Positions 9,424-19,163 of a DNA stretch of 57,286 nt are shown piece after piece; position 1 is the stretch's first letter, and every line of letters starts with the position of its first letter. The stretch is from Lentzea pudingi (lineage in GTDB: Bacteria; Actinomycetota; Actinomycetes; Mycobacteriales; Pseudonocardiaceae), in NCBI RefSeq assembly GCF_014646255.1, contig NZ_BMNC01000028.1, positions 1 to 57,286 of the forward strand. The letters are read 5' to 3'. The notes beneath the pieces were generated by a model that was given only the letters and a program-made list of their open reading frames with translations, made no database searches and was not told the DNA's origin. A program made the position numbers and the translations under genes.

Positions 9424-10725
9424 CCGGTGGGTACTAGGCGTAGCGACGGCGTACTCGCCCGCGTGAACAGGCTGCGGCTAGAAGTTGCACCAATTCGCTC
9501 GCTGCTGGTATACCAACTACGCTCAAGGCACATCGTGGCGACAGGCTGCACTCCAGTCCGCTTAAGCCCATCTCTGAACCGCAAGTCGCGTTCAGGTGAG
9601 AGCCTTCTGGGTCAGTCAGTCCGAGTCGGACGTTCTGCGCTGCTGATCGTCGAGCAAGTCGCAGTTCTGCTGACGAACGGCAGCGCGGCAAACCGCCCTT
9701 TGTGGATCTTTCGAGACTCTTCTAATCGAGTCGTCGAACGACTAGCGCCCCAGCCTCCCGATCTATACCGTCTCAAACGGCACGAGGCGTCCGCGTTACC
9801 CGCAAAAGCGGGCCAGTCTCATTGCCATCATGTGCGCGCCCGTCGACTCTGCCCCCAGGTCGGCGGGCGCACGCCGTGAGGGCGAAGCACCAAAGACATT
9901 CCAAATGGGATGACATAAAGCAGCAAGGAAAATAAGACCACCGCGGCTGTTCGCTAGCACGTGAAGCGCTTACTACCTTGCCAAGATGGCCACTACAGTA
10001 ACCGAGATTGCTATAACCGCCTGCAGGGGCAGGTGTGTCTCGGCATGGTCCTGTATTCCAGCAGGAGCGAGCCGTGGACCAGATCACTGGGAGTACGTCG
10101 AGCAACGAATGCGGCACAGACTGGACCGCTGAATGGCGAAGCAGGCCGCCAGCCGAGATACAAGCTTGAGCTGATCCCTTCCCGGGCACTCCGACCAGAT
10201 GTGTGACGCGCCAGAGATCAGGTCCGACTTGCTACGTGGAGCACCAACGTTCGACCGGAGATCTTCACCGGTCGAACGTCGTCGATCGGATAATTGTTCA
10301 CACGCCCCCGAGTTGCCTCAGCGTCTCTTCCAGGCCGATAGCTGGTGACCGCTAGGAGCTGGCGCATCTTGTCGGCATGCTGTACGCGCCTCAGCTCAAA
10401 GCATCACTACTTCCAGCGTGGCGTGCACAAGCAATAAGACTCTTCGTGCTCGCACTAGGAGCTGAGCAGCCGGGGGGCGCAGTCCACATAATTCGCCAAG
10501 CGCGAAATCTGGGGACATTGTACGTGACCGTCGGAGTCGAACTGCGGACCTTGCTTGCACGAACGAAAGATCGATGTTTCTCTTTCAAGGGATGGCGTCA
10601 ATCTCGATGGTTCAGGTCGCCGAGCACGAGAGACGCCAACACTAGAGGGATTTCGGATTGACGGGGTGTCGAACGGCGGCATTCCAGGCGTGTGGAACAG
10701 CGTCAGATGATGTGAGAGAGCAGCA
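9424..10725. other. 1.3 kb with no recognisable gene, one strong hairpin
   Basis: I see no convincing coding sequence between the StrR-like gene and the kinase. The one clear structure is the inverted repeat at 10247-10279. The start of the kinase gene at 10726 is a GTG with only a weak purine-rich stretch upstream. Confidence 0.45.
10247..10279. terminator. 12-bp inverted repeat, terminator-like
   Basis: ACGTTCGACCGG (10247-10258) pairs perfectly with CCGGTCGAACGT (10268-10279) across a nine-base loop. There is no T tract and no intact gene ends nearby, so this may be left from a lost transcription unit. Confidence 0.5.
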
Positions 10726-11679
10726 GTGACCGAAGAGGGGCGGCTCATCGTCGGCCGTTACAGGCTTGCGCAGTGGATTAGTCAGGGCTCGATGGGTGTC
10801 GTTTGGCGCGCACACGACGTGCGGCTGCTGCGAGATGTGGCCATAAAGCAAATCAAACTCGGTTCGACCGGCGTCACGTACAAGCGAGATGAAGCCGTAC
10901 AACGCACGTTGCGCGAAGGGCGAATTGCCGCTCGTCTCCGACACCCGAACGCCGTCACAGTCTACGACGTTGTCGAGGAAGAAGGGCTCCCCTGGCTAGT
11001 CTTGGAGTACTTGCCGAGCCGGAGCCTTGCGACCGTTCTTGTCGAGCGGGGCTCGCTGCCGTACCAGGAGGTCGCGCTCATTGGTTCGCGGCTGGCCTCA
11101 GCACTGGCAGCTGCACACCGCGCGGGAATCGTACACAGAGACGTCAAGCCTTCAAACGTCTTGATAGGGCACAACGGCGAGATCAAGCTGACTGACTTCG
11201 GCATCTCTCGCGCAGCGGGCGATGTCACCGTCACCGCAGCCGGTCTGATCGCGGGCACTCCTGCATACCTGTCTCCGGAAGCAGTTCACGGTGCGCGTCC
11301 AGACAGCCCGGCGGATGTATTCGCGTTAGGGGCAACGCTCTACGCTGCAGTAAGTGGCGATCCACCTTTCGGCAGCGATGACGACACCATGGCTGTCATG
11401 CAGAGGATCGCCTCCGGCTGGGTACCACCGCCGCACAATGCGGGACCACTGAGTGCGATCTTGATGTCGCTGCTCAAGTCCACTCCAGAGGAGCGCCCAT
11501 CGATGACTAGCGTTCGGCGCATGCTTGATTCTGTGTCATCTGGCAGACAGGATTCTGTTTTGCACTTAGCTGCAACACAGTTCCGCGATGGTACTGGAAT
11601 CGCATCGCGCGGATCGCTCATGGTCACACGAAGCAGCCGGTTTTCGCTGCTCGATTGGTTCCATCGTCAGTTGCGCTGA
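10726..11679 (+). CDS. Soluble PknB-type serine/threonine protein kinase
   Basis: A 317-residue Hanks-type kinase. The glycine loop is at 18-26 (ISQGSMGVV, with Ser in place of the first Gly), the ATP-anchoring Lys is K41 in VAIKQI, the helix C Glu is E64, the catalytic loop is HRDVKPSNV with D139, and the DFG motif has D157. The activation segment ends in SPE (GTPAYLSPEA). All catalytic residues are present, so it should be active. There is no transmembrane segment or extracellular sensor after the catalytic domain: the last 60 residues are Ser- and Arg-rich with no recognisable domain. It stands alone, with no adjacent substrate or phosphatase gene. Confidence 0.9.
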   Translation: MTEEGRLIVGRYRLAQWISQGSMGVVWRAHDVRLLRDVAIKQIKLGSTGVTYKRDEAVQRTLREGRIAARLRHPNAVTVYDVVEEEGLPWLVLEYLPSRSLATVLVERGSLPYQEVALIGSRLASALAAAHRAGIVHRDVKPSNVLIGHNGEIKLTDFGISRAAGDVTVTAAGLIAGTPAYLSPEAVHGARPDSPADVFALGATLYAAVSGDPPFGSDDDTMAVMQRIASGWVPPPHNAGPLSAILMSLLKSTPEERPSMTSVRRMLDSVSSGRQDSVLHLAATQFRDGTGIASRGSLMVTRSSRFSLLDWFHRQLR

Positions 11680-14600
11680 TTGGTGCCCGGAAAGCGAACC
11701 TCCGGAGCAGCTCAACTGCCCTTGCGAGGAGCAAGCCTCGCGCTCCCCAACCGCCGATCTTCTTATAAGCAAGATTCGTGTTACACACTTCCGACCGCGA
11801 AGCGCCGACGTCGTGAGTAGAGGCTGCGCGAGTCCGCCGCAGGATTCCAACAGGCCGAATTGCCCTGTTCCCGCCAGGCTTTTCTGCGGAAAGAGTGCTT
11901 TTCTGAGAACAGACCACCCCGTGAGCACCTACGAGTTTTCACGGGGCCGTCGTCACCCAAGCGGCCGCGTTGATGACCACGGAGAAGAAGGCCTAGGAAT
12001 ATAAGGAGACTTGGCACCTCAGCCTCAGGTTTCCACTCGGCTTTGCTGACCCTGCTACGTTCGCTAACGCAGCAGGCCTACGTGCGGGGAGCAGCAAACG
12101 TCGTCGTGTGCACGACGAGTTCCTCCCCGTCGCCGAGGGCCATGTTGTCCAGCAACAGCTTCACCCGCGGCTGTCCGCCGCACTGTCTCTTCGACGCCGG
12201 GGATCTGGGTCATGAGGGCAACAACAGTGGGCACGACCAGTGATCGAGGGGCGACGCCCCGCCGAGCACGGCGGTCATAGTCGCAGCACCTCGACGACGT
12301 CAGCGCCCACCACCCCGATCGCCGTGGACCTCGACCAGCACCGCACAACGCGGTGAAGTGGCATGTCACCGCAGCCTCAGATAGCGCCACAGTCGGCCGA
12401 TCTCGCAGCAATCTCGATCGCGTGGCATAACCCAAGCCATGTCGGATGTGAGCACCGCGATTCGTCGCAATGTCGTGAGCCCGAACGTGTCTGAAATCAG
12501 CGCCGGAGATGGGTAGTGCACCCCGACTGGCCGGTTCGGCTCGATGACGACCTGGTCCTCCCTCTCCGAACCGCGTCGGAGTGAGCAACAGCGCTCGGTC
12601 GTTGGTCGGCACTCGATTGCTGACGACCTTTGTCGATCACGAGCCGGCCGAACGCCGCCGTGACCGCAGGAGTCAGCTGCCGAGCGCAGACAGCCAACCG
12701 GTGTGCGCCGCGCGTTGCGACCTGACATCGATAGCCTGCCGCTGCACCACCCAGTCCGGCCCGCTCAGGTTGGTGGCCACGCTCATAAGCAAGTACCAAC
12801 CCACCTGCGGAGGCAGGTCTGCCGAGATCGGATAGCCGGACCACACGCGCGACCACGTGTCGCAAATGTTCAGCGCTGCAGCTCAGACGCGGTAGGTGAG
12901 CTGCAGCGCGAAGCATTTGTCCCGTGTCGTCGAGTTCGAATGGACGTCGGTGACCCAGTTCTTCTCTCTCTCCCCCGGCGATCCGTACCCACGCAGCTGA
13001 TGAGGTCCACAAGTCAGAGGGTTGATTTGGGAGGGTCGCGACTCTGGCCCCACGCTTCCCAGGTTGGCGGGACACCGTTGCGGCATCGTGACGAAATCGC
13101 CGCGTGTAACAATTTAGCAACTTGTTATACCTGTCGGCCGCTTCGGCTGGCCCAGGCGTGGACAAGATCAGAAAAGAGATCTCAATGCCGGTTCACAGTT
13201 TCAGCCGCCGTTGGTCGTCTTCGGCTGGGTCCGCTGCTGCAGTAGGGGCTTCAAGGGAGTTACCGGACCGCACGAGCGTGCAAGTTTGATTCTTGTTTGT
13301 TTCTTCTCGAACAGTGAAACGCTCACTGACGTTGGTATAGCGTTGAGAACGCGGAATCTTCCGTGCTCCAGTGCTTACGACACTGTCGAGCGTGGGAAGG
13401 CGGATGTCGGATCGACTTTGCAGGGAACCAAGTCGATCCGACATCTCGACCTCGACCACCAGGACCTCCGCCAGCTGAAACGAAGTTCAGCAGAAGCGAA
13501 TCGGCCCAGGCTCCAGCCCAGCACGGTCGGGCTTGTGGCAGCCGGGCGCCTTAGTCAAAGGTTGAACTGGCACCTCGTCCCCGCCAGGCTGGACAGGCCT
13601 CGCCGAGCTCGACAGCAGCAGAGCAGCCGCCCGGGCGACGAACGGCCAGCCAGGCAGAAACAGACCCTTGACTGGCGGAGAGTCCGGCGACGACGTGCTT
13701 GGCCGTGGTCACAACCTTCCCCCGCCTGCTGCAATCGGGTGGAAGACCAGGCCCGAGTCCGGCGATGCCGCGCTGCCTTCTGAATCATCCTCATCGAACG
13801 TTCAGCCAGCTGACAGCTCTCTCGCGCCCCCAGCATCAGGTTCTACCTGATCGACAGTCAGGCCTTGATAGCTGGAAGCAACGATGATCGCTGAAGAGTT
13901 GCGGGCCTTTCGTGCCCAGCCTGCCGGCTACCGGCCACTGCCGACGATGAAGTCACCCGAACGATCGAAGATCCCGATTCCCGACGCCCCGTGGGGAGTC
14001 TGCTGCGATCACTGTTCCGATCGAGGCTGATACGCGTGACAGAGCTGCAGTGGCGAGACTGACTTGACCGACCGAACACAGCCGTCATCGCTCCTCGATC
14101 GGGTGAGCAATTCGAACAGCGCAGCGAGTTTCGCAGAGGCAGCGTTGGCCTTCAGCTGGAGCGACATACAGCGTAACCTGACGTGGGAAAGTTGCGAGAT
14201 TCATCCACCGCGTCGATGAACCCACCCTCACACGAGCAGGCTCCCTGAAACCTTGGCTCGCGATGCTCGAAGGGCTGCCAGGCGCACTGCCAGGACTCAG
14301 TCGAGCGGCCTCGCGTCGTCGTTCACCTGGACGGAGCGAAAGTCAGCGGAGGAATGACTCGATCTTGCACAGCGCAATATTCATCTGCTGTCTACTTGCT
14401 GTCGGCGTGCACGCCTCCTTGTGGCATGTGAATCTAGAGTCTGTTCTGGCCGGGTTGCGCCCAATCGTTCTATGAGGGCGCACAGGACACTTTGCGCCGA
14501 CGACGCACCATCGAAGATTCGGTCGCCCTGCGACCGTACGACCTCAAACCACTCCTTCCCTGCTTGGAATTGGCGCGCGAACGCCTACCGTCTGCCGTCA

Positions 14601-14788
14601 CCAGTGTGAAAAACGATGGCAATCGACTGATGTCGCACACTCAATACAGGGCAGCGTGTTCGACGCACTTACTGGCTACTTAATGCATTGCCGACTACGG
14701 TGTTCGCACTACTAACCGTCTGAAAAGTCCACTGCATCCCAGGCGATCGACTGCGCATGACTAGGCGTAGCAATGAAATCGAGGAGTG
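11680..14788. other. 3.1 kb with no recognisable gene
   Basis: This is the longest empty stretch of the window. Frames on both strands are open for 100-220 codons but show no conserved motifs and look like GC-driven shadows. Short minus-strand stretches between about 12.1 and 13.1 kb could be a decayed gene, but I cannot name it. One clear hairpin lies at 12873-12909. Confidence 0.45.
12873..12909. terminator. 13-bp inverted repeat, terminator-like
   Basis: GCGCTGCAGCTCA (12873-12885) and TGAGCTGCAGCGC (12897-12909) pair perfectly around an eleven-base loop. No intact gene lies on either side. Confidence 0.45.
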
Positions 14789-15205
14789 ATGGTTGCCAGT
14801 AGCAATAGCAATTCGAGGACCAGGGAGCAAAGTGGTGATCAAGCTCGCAAAGATAGTGTTCTTGAGCGTCGAATGGTTCGCCCGTACGTCGCCGTAGGCG
14901 GCCGCACCAGTGTCGACGGCAGCCAGGAGTTGGAAATCACCACGCCCCTGGTACCAGTGGAGCAAGCTGGCTGGCGAATGCCGATCGATCCGCAATCGTA
15001 TGCCATCTGGAAACTCTGCCGGGATTCTGTGCTCTCCCCAGTCGACGTGGCAGCGAAGATGAGATTGCCGATCGGAACCGTTCGCGTGGTCCTGGCCGAT
15101 ATGATCGCCTCCGGTTTTCTGATCGCGGGCTCGAGCGCTTTTGATATGGACAAGGGTTCATTGGAATTCATGTCCAGGGTCCTAGCAGGCCTTCGCCGGT
15201 TGTAG
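14789..15205 (+). CDS. DUF742 family protein (CvnC-like), orphan
   Basis: A 138-residue protein with the DUF742 signature. RPYVAVGGRT is near residue 30. It is followed by IDPQSYAIWKLCRDSVLSPVD, VAAKMRLPIGTVRVVLADMI and ASGFLI, a winged-helix-like region, and a C-terminal LEFMSRVLAGLRRL. In streptomycetes DUF742 proteins sit in four-gene conservons with a histidine kinase, a Roadblock protein and a small GTPase. None of these is recognisable within several kb on either side, so this copy is solitary. GAGGAG lies only two bases before the ATG at 14789, so the start is uncertain; a GTG at 14786 or the later ATG at MVRPYV are alternatives. Confidence 0.8.
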   Translation: MVASSNSNSRTREQSGDQARKDSVLERRMVRPYVAVGGRTSVDGSQELEITTPLVPVEQAGWRMPIDPQSYAIWKLCRDSVLSPVDVAAKMRLPIGTVRVVLADMIASGFLIAGSSAFDMDKGSLEFMSRVLAGLRRL

Positions 15206-16690
15206 AACGGCAGAGATCGAAAACGGTCGGATGCCCATGGAGGCTGCTCTCATCGGGTGCCACGAAGGCCTCGCGACCGCTACGACAAGCCGTGCTGATC
15301 ATGTTCGGGATGGCCCGTGTCACTCGCAGCTGAAGTTCCTGAGACCAGATATCGGAAACCCGCACGCAGTCAGGACGTTCAGCTGAATCGGAAAGCGGAG
15401 AGCCTTGTCGGCAACTAGCTGCGGCAGACTCTCAACCGTGCTCAGGTCCTGCGCGTTGTGTTCTTCGCTCTCGGGCGCGTCAGCAGGCAAGTGCCCTTGC
15501 GACGCGCGAGAGCTGTTTGCCTAGCTCAGGGAACCCGGTCCCTGGACTCCTGGTGGGTGTCTGATCATTGGCACGAGCGAATCCGAGATCGGCGCTCCGT
15601 GACCACCTTGGCGCGAATGGGGCCAGCGACACCGTAGCCAAGCAGTGTGAGGGGACGCACGTCGCGGACTGCGGACAAAAACACTTCGTTCCCCAGCGTA
15701 GGACAGGTACTTGCAAGAGATCAGACATGGAAGGCTCTCCGCGTCTTCCTAAGGCCAGGTCGAAAGCGACGTCTACCGCGTCAAGATGATCAACGACAGA
15801 CTTCCAGGAGAGTCAGCTCTCTTGGTGATGACAGCTGGACGTTCGGGTGGATTGGCGATCACTCAATCAGAACGGAGCAACCACAACTTCAGTGGTGTTC
15901 GACCGAGCATTGCCAACACTCGAACGATTTGTTCGGACCGATGGCTCGAAGCTCGGATGGACACAATCTTACCAGCTCGAATCCCCTTGCAAGAGTGGAA
16001 ATCTCCCGAAATCAGAGCTAACCTTATTCGCAGTCGATCTGAGATGAGTGATCGACAACCTTGGCGCTTACGGATCTTGAACCCGGATGCGGTCCTGTCG
16101 ACCTCTGCCTCTCACAGGCCCGTAACTCAATGCGGCTGAATCCGTGCTCCGCAGGGGTGCAACGACCTGCGGAGCACGGATTCAGCTGTGAAGCTGCGCC
16201 GGCTTCGACGCGCCGGCCTCACGCGAGGAACAAGAAGTTGTCAGGCCCTCGCCGAACTTGACGCGGGACGGAATCTGCCCGACCAGCATTCCTCGGTGCG
16301 CACGTTTGGATCAAAAAGGTCAGCGCGACCGGACTAACAGCCCGCCTCAGCCTATTTGTAGCCTGTGCACTCACAGCGGGACCCAGTGACATGAATTCCG
16401 GCAAGATCACATATATCTTACCAGGAAATCAGGCCCAGTCCCGGACAGCAGCAGGGGTTCGCCGCCACCTCGGCTGCGAAGAAACAAGATCTCGGCAGAG
16501 TAGCCAGAGATGCAAATTGCAGTTCTTCAGGAAGCCGATTCGGACGGCCGGTCTGAGCCTGCTGGGACACCCCGGGTCTCTAGCGCTACGTCGAATCGGC
16601 CAGGAGCACACTCCACAGCTAATCCGCGTCCGCAGGTCCGCCCGCATCAGCCGGCCGGGTACATCGGGAGAGCGGCTATCAAGGTTCGGT
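15206..16690. other. 1.5 kb with no recognisable gene, very strong hairpin
   Basis: I recognise no coding sequence. The stretch contains the 21-bp perfect inverted repeat at 16135-16186 and ends at the IS481-type remnant. Confidence 0.45.
16135..16186. terminator. 21-bp perfect inverted repeat, terminator-like
   Basis: GCTGAATCCGTGCTCCGCAGG (first 20 bases from 16135) pairs with its exact complement at 16166-16186 across a ten-base loop. It resembles the bidirectional terminators between intact genes in this window (such as 42831-42885), yet no gene that I recognise ends here. Confidence 0.55.
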
Positions 16691-17324
16691 CGTTCACCTC
16701 CGGAACCCGGACCGGCCGCTCGTCCGCCGCCCACATCTCGCGCAGACCGAGGACTCCGAAACGCAGGACGTGTGGTTTTCGGTGCTGGTCTGACGCCGCT
16801 GGCGAGGAGTCAGTCGGCGGCTCGGCGCGGGACGGCGATCGTGGTGGCGGTATGTTCGTCGTGGGGTACAGGTGTAGGCGGTCTGGCGGTGATCGTCGAT
16901 CATGACGTGCGCGAGCCCGTGGCCTGGTGTCGGGCTGCGGTGGGCGGTGCGTGGCTTGCCGGTGTGGCGAATCTGGTGCGGTCGCCCCTGGGGTCCGGCC
17001 GGCGAAGCGTCAGCCGCCCCTGCCGGTGATGTTGCCCGGCATCGTGACATCAGCGTGCAGCAGGGCGCCGGGCGCAACGTGCTCATCGGGGCGGACCCTC
17101 TCGCCGGAGCACCGGTCCAGGACCGGGAACCGGTTGAGCCGGCAACCCACCAAGAATTGATGCACAGCCGGCCAGGCGACACCAGCCACGCGGGCGAGAG
17201 CGGCTGGCTTGAGCGTCCGGCCACGCCAACTTCGCCGGACGGCGGAAACCGCTACACCCAACGGTTCGCCGTCAGCCACAACACCGCGAAACGCGTCGTC
17301 ACATGACCAACCTCGCCCGGCCAA
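16691..17324 (-). pseudogene. IS481-family transposase remnant
   Basis: Read on the minus strand in two frames. The first gives AVHQFLVGCRLNRFPVLDR, then ERVRPDEHVAPGALLHADVTMPGNI, which matches the region before the first catalytic Asp of IS481 transposases. The second frame continues with GHGLAHVMIDDHRQTAYT, the usual region around the second Asp. At least two frameshifts separate the blocks and the final Glu region is not clear. The N-terminal helix-turn-helix is missing. No terminal inverted repeats are evident. Confidence 0.65.
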
Positions 17325-17671
17325 TGCACCTAGCGCAGCACCCCGACGATGGACACGAAGTCGATCTGAAGCGGCCTGAAGCCCCGGTCCACACGATGGT
17401 GGCCATGTCAGAGCGCTACAGCCAGGACCAGGGCATCCGGCCCAACCTGATGCTCCCCGTCCAAGCGTTGATCGACGAGCGAGTGGCCGCCGGGCCCAGT
17501 CGTGGCTTCATCCAGGATCCTTAACAGAAAGTGGGTACCGGACAAAGTAGTAGGTACTTGTTGCCGCGTCAGTACCAGAACGAGCATTCACGGCATGGGG
17601 ATTAAGGAAACCGTGAGCGCCGCGTGCCTGGCCGGTGTCATCAACGTGGTCGAGAGCCCGGTGCGGACCTG
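17325..17671. other. Gap before the pao-like operon
   Basis: No recognisable gene. The last hundred bases should hold the promoter of the oxidoreductase operon, but I see no clear -35/-10 pair or operator. Confidence 0.4.
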
Positions 17672-18171
17672 ATGAACGAGCTTGCGCGCGAACCGAATGT
17701 CAGCCGCACGGTGTCCGTCCGGCTGAGCGTGAATGGGGAGGAACAGGACGCGACCGTCGACCCGCGCATGACGCTGCTCGACCTGCTCCGGGACGAGCTG
17801 GGCCGCACCGGCACGAAGGTCGGGTGCAACCACAACACGTGCGGAGCGTGCACCGTGCAGGTCGACGGTCGCCGGGTGCTGCCGTGCCTGACGCTGGCGG
17901 CGAGCGCCGACGGCCGCTCGGTCCGCACGATCGAGGGCATGGCCGCCCCGGACGGCGGTCTGCATTCGTTGCAGCAGGCTTTTGTGGACGAGGACGCGCT
18001 CCAGTGCGGCTTCTGCACGCCGGGCCAGCTCATGTCGGCCGAAGCGTGCATCCGCGAGGGCACGCCGGGTCGGACGACGACGTCCGGGAGTACATGAGCG
18101 GCAACCTCTGCCGCTGTGCCGCCTATCCGAACATCGTCCGCGCCATCCGCTCCGTCGCCGAAAGGACCTAA
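17672..18171 (+). pseudogene. 2Fe-2S subunit of a PaoABC-like aldehyde oxidoreductase, frameshifted
   Basis: The small iron-sulfur subunit of a xanthine-dehydrogenase-family enzyme, which passes electrons from the molybdenum site to FAD. Both cluster-binding regions are visible: GCNHNTCGACTVQVDG with the plant-type ferredoxin cysteines, and QCGFCTPGQLM with CRCAAYPNI at the end. One G seems lost near 18072, so the frame changes before DDDVREYMSGNLCRC. The start at ATG 17672 gives a normal length for the family once frames are joined. There is no Tat signal, unlike E. coli PaoA. The FAD subunit follows three bases after the stop. Confidence 0.82.
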
Positions 18172-18174
18172 CCA

Positions 18175-19163
18175 ATGCGGCCGTTCACCTACACCAGGGT
18201 CACGACGCTCGCCGAGGCGGTGTGTGCAGTCGCCCGCGACGGCACGATGCCGCTCGCCGGGGCACCACGCTGATCGACCTAATGCGGGACGACATCCTGG
18301 CCCCGAGCCACGTCGTCGACATCGGCCGGGTGGCCGATGTCGACCACTTCGACACGTCCGGGCCGACACTGAGATTCGGCGCGCTGGCCAAGATGGCTGA
18401 CGTCGCGGAGGACCCGGCGCTGCGCGCCGACTACCCGGCGCTGGCCGAGAGCCTGCGGCTGGCCGCCTCCCAGCAGCTGCGGAACACGGCCACCATCGGT
18501 GGCAACGTGCTCCAGCGGACCCGCTGCCCCTACTACCGGGACGGCACGTCCGCGTGCAACAAGCGCGCCCCGGGATCCGGCTGCAGCGCCATCGACGGGG
18601 TCAACCGCGACCACGCGGTGCTCGGCGGTTCTGAGTCGTGCGCCGCAGTCTACCCAGGCGACCTGGGCGTAGCACTCATCGCATTCGACGCTCAGGGAGA
18701 GCTGGCATCCGCTACCGGCCCCAGAACCCTGCGCTTCGCCGACCTGCACCGGGATGTGGCCGACCGCCCGGACCGAGAGACGAACCTGCAGCCGGGCGAG
18801 ATCACGGCCGTGACGGTGCCGGCCTCGCCGACGGGTCGAAGATCGGCCTACGTCAAGGTGCGCGACCGCGCCAGCTACGCGTTCGCCGTCGCGTCCACTG
18901 CGGTGGTGCTGGAGATCGAGGGCGGCGTGGTGACCGCCGCGCGGGTCGGCCTCGGCGGCGTGGCGACCCGCCCGTGGCGCAGTCCGGTGGCGGAGGCCGA
19001 GCTGGTCGGCCGACCGTTGACTCCGGAGTCCACCCGCGCCGCGGGACAGGCCGCCTTCGCGACGGCCGTGCCACGCCGGGACAACGCCGTGAAGACCGCC
19101 CTAGAACCACGGGTCGTCGAGCGGGCCTGCCTGCTCGCTCACAGCAGAGGGGAATCTCGATGA
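18175..19163 (+). pseudogene. FAD subunit of a PaoABC-like oxidoreductase with 4Fe-4S insert, frameshifted
   Basis: The FAD-binding subunit. Translation starts MRPFTYTRVTTLAEAV, then breaks near 18262, where GGGG stands for an expected GGGGG, and resumes as TTLIDLMRDDIL. After that the frame is clean to 19163, including SQQLRNTATIGGNVLQRTRC and a cysteine cluster (RCPYYRD, ACNKRAPGSGCSAIDG). In E. coli PaoB this insert binds a 4Fe-4S cluster, which marks the PaoABC/YagTSR subgroup rather than classical xanthine dehydrogenase. The stop overlaps the start of the molybdenum subunit (ATGA), so the two were translationally coupled. A single base change separates it from an intact gene. Confidence 0.82.

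Noticed and set aside
12497..13165. 222-codon minus-strand frame
   Set aside because: It has no recognisable motif or ribosome site and its composition is like other GC-driven frames; at best a decayed gene.
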